This document shows positions 62,499 through 64,000 of a DNA stretch of 64,000 nucleotides, piece by piece. The stretch spans positions 5,787,182 to 5,851,181 of the forward strand of contig CM040445.1 in assembly GCA_022749755.1 (NCBI GenBank). Direction: 5' to 3'. Position numbers and translations under genes: made by a program. Numbering within the stretch: the stretch's first letter is position 1; each line of letters opens with the position of its first letter. Source of the DNA: Azadirachta indica. Its lineage: Eukaryota; Streptophyta; Magnoliopsida; Sapindales; Meliaceae. The notes under the pieces were generated by a model, which worked only from the letters and a program-made list of their open reading frames with translations, was not told the DNA's origin and did no database searches.

Positions 62499-64000
62499 TT
62501 TATAAAAAAAAAAAAAAACAAAAGTGCTTTTAATTAGATCCCAATGAGTTCCATATATTTATATCTATATGTATGATAAGAATACGAACAACTTGTGGAT
62601 TGTTTCCTGGTTATTAGATTGTATTTGTAGGCCAACAAGTGCTACGTCCTTGCCCTCCTATTAGTTGTTGTTTTACATAATGTCATTTGATAATGTACTA
62701 GTTGCTGAATAATAATAAATTGGGATTGTGTGCTTCTCTGCTTATATAATTGCTCTCAAGATCACGACAATATATATGTATATGAATAAGATTCCACTTT
62801 CTTAGATGTTTTATTTCTCCCGTACTCATTTGTAAAAATATCATTGTGTCTTGTGTTGCTTTATTATTTTTATCGTATCATTTTATCTTCTTTCATGTTA
62901 ATATTTATCGATCGCACTAATTGTATTATCACCGAAGTGTCTAATTTGATAAGTTATAAAGACTAAATAGCAGCAGCCACTCTTTAGAATATAAAAAGCG
63001 AATAGACTCGCTTCTTGCCCTTCGTACTCTCGCGGGACAATTAACATAGTTGTATTTAGGAGGGATCGGCTAGGCCCCAAACACGTATTATTTTATTAAC
63101 TAAATAATAAGTTATTGATACTTTACCAAACATCCTAATAATATTATATATGCATAAAAATTTTGACAATTATTTGGTCTCAAAAGAGAATTTCTAGATT
63201 AGTATATCTTCAAAGTTTTGTGTTTATTATCTTAATAATACAGAATGGATTTGTTTTCCTTAATAAAATAAGAATTTGTTACCTTATATTTAGGTTGATT
63301 TACCATCTTTTAAAACTTCAAAATCTATTTTATATTTTTATAAATTATGTTATTAGATATATTTTAAACCAAAAAAAATAAAGAGAACCGTTATGTATTA
63401 TTAAATTAATTTGTCTTGCTTCCACGCTTCACGTTTCTAAAACACTAGAAGGAGCATTTTCATTCATATACGAAACTTGCTAAAACAACACTTCAAACTA
63501 AAATAAAATGAATTAATGTTTAAGTTTCTGGCAACTTCATGGTGAAAGAAAACCTGCGGATATTATTGATTCAATATGAGTCTAGATTTATATAAATTTT
63601 GTACTTTTAAAATCGCATGGCACAATTCAATTTTTTTTTTATTTTTATTTCTTTTATGTTCATCATATATTTTTTATTCAATTGTCTTTGTAATAAAGAT
63701 CCATGAACACAGCAGCTAATAATTTTATTCAATTTCTAACAAAAGTCTTCTCGAATAAACAGTAGAGATGAACTAATAATAGTCATTGAATTGATTACAA
63801 TTCATTGTCTTTTGTGTACATATTGTAATTGTCAGCTGACATCATCAAATTTATTTTATTAAAAGACAATAAATTGGTAACCAATGAATTAATTCCATAG
63901 CTCTCATTAATTAAATTGTGAAGTGTGAAAGCTCCACGAACACAACAGTTCGCGGCAGCGCTAAACCAAAGCAATTTATCCAAAATGAAAACCTAACGGT
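62499..64000. other. expansin-like 3' flank, no further gene seen
   Basis: An A-rich stretch directly after the stop and AATAATAAAT near 62708 are candidates for 3' processing. The last 1.2 kb is AT-rich. A minus-strand frame at 63795-63983 could be an exon of a gene starting outside, but nothing supports it. Confidence 0.55.

Noticed and set aside
63795..63983. Minus-strand frame at the right edge as an exon of a gene
   Set aside because: No motif, splice partner or promoter is visible within the window.

Overview
This is nuclear DNA from a flowering plant, a eudicot. Genes are split by GT-AG introns, intergenic DNA is very AT-rich with many microsatellites, and LTR retrotransposons are present. 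A woody eudicot such as Citrus would fit, but I cannot prove the species from sequence alone. Five genes look complete or nearly so outside the repeats: LIL3 (minus, 7987-10236), CLPR4 (plus, 52377-57277), an expansin-like B gene (plus, 61048-62498) and two ankyrin/PGG membrane protein genes (minus, 12244-13563 and 48672-50110). Two almost identical small lipid-transfer-type genes (minus, about 17.0-17.4 kb and 23.1-23.6 kb) also look intact.

Layout. 1-3125: 3' part of a Ty3/gypsy chromovirus that has lost reverse transcriptase and RNase H, inserted into an exon of a decayed glutamate dehydrogenase gene (3126-4976). 6268-7700: a broken ankyrin/PGG gene on the plus strand. 7987-10236: LIL3. 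12.2-41.1 kb: a tandem array of ankyrin/PGG genes and fragments, all on the minus strand, built from repeated blocks. Two blocks also carry the lipid-transfer gene, and one junction holds a copied piece of CLPR4 (19847-21030). Mobile DNA has landed inside the array: a Mutator-like element (23701-25038), a miniature LTR element (TRIM, 26893-27932), a gag-protease LTR element (31131-34751) and a decayed Ty1/copia element (about 41146-46380) that truncates one gene copy. 47.4-48.3 kb: a few exons of an LRR receptor kinase. 48.7-50.1 kb: the second intact ankyrin/PGG gene. 52.4-62.5 kb: CLPR4 followed by the expansin-like gene.

How the genes relate. LIL3 and CLPR4 are housekeeping chloroplast proteins (chlorophyll and tocopherol biosynthesis support; the Clp protease core). 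CLPR4 next to an EXLB gene matches the Arabidopsis neighbours At4g17040 and At4g17030, and LIL3:1 (At4g17600) lies on the same Arabidopsis chromosome arm, so the frame of this window is an old syntenic segment. The ankyrin/PGG family (BDA1-like) is linked to immunity in Arabidopsis. Its array here shows birth and death: two intact members, one of them without the family's usual intron, and at least six broken relatives.
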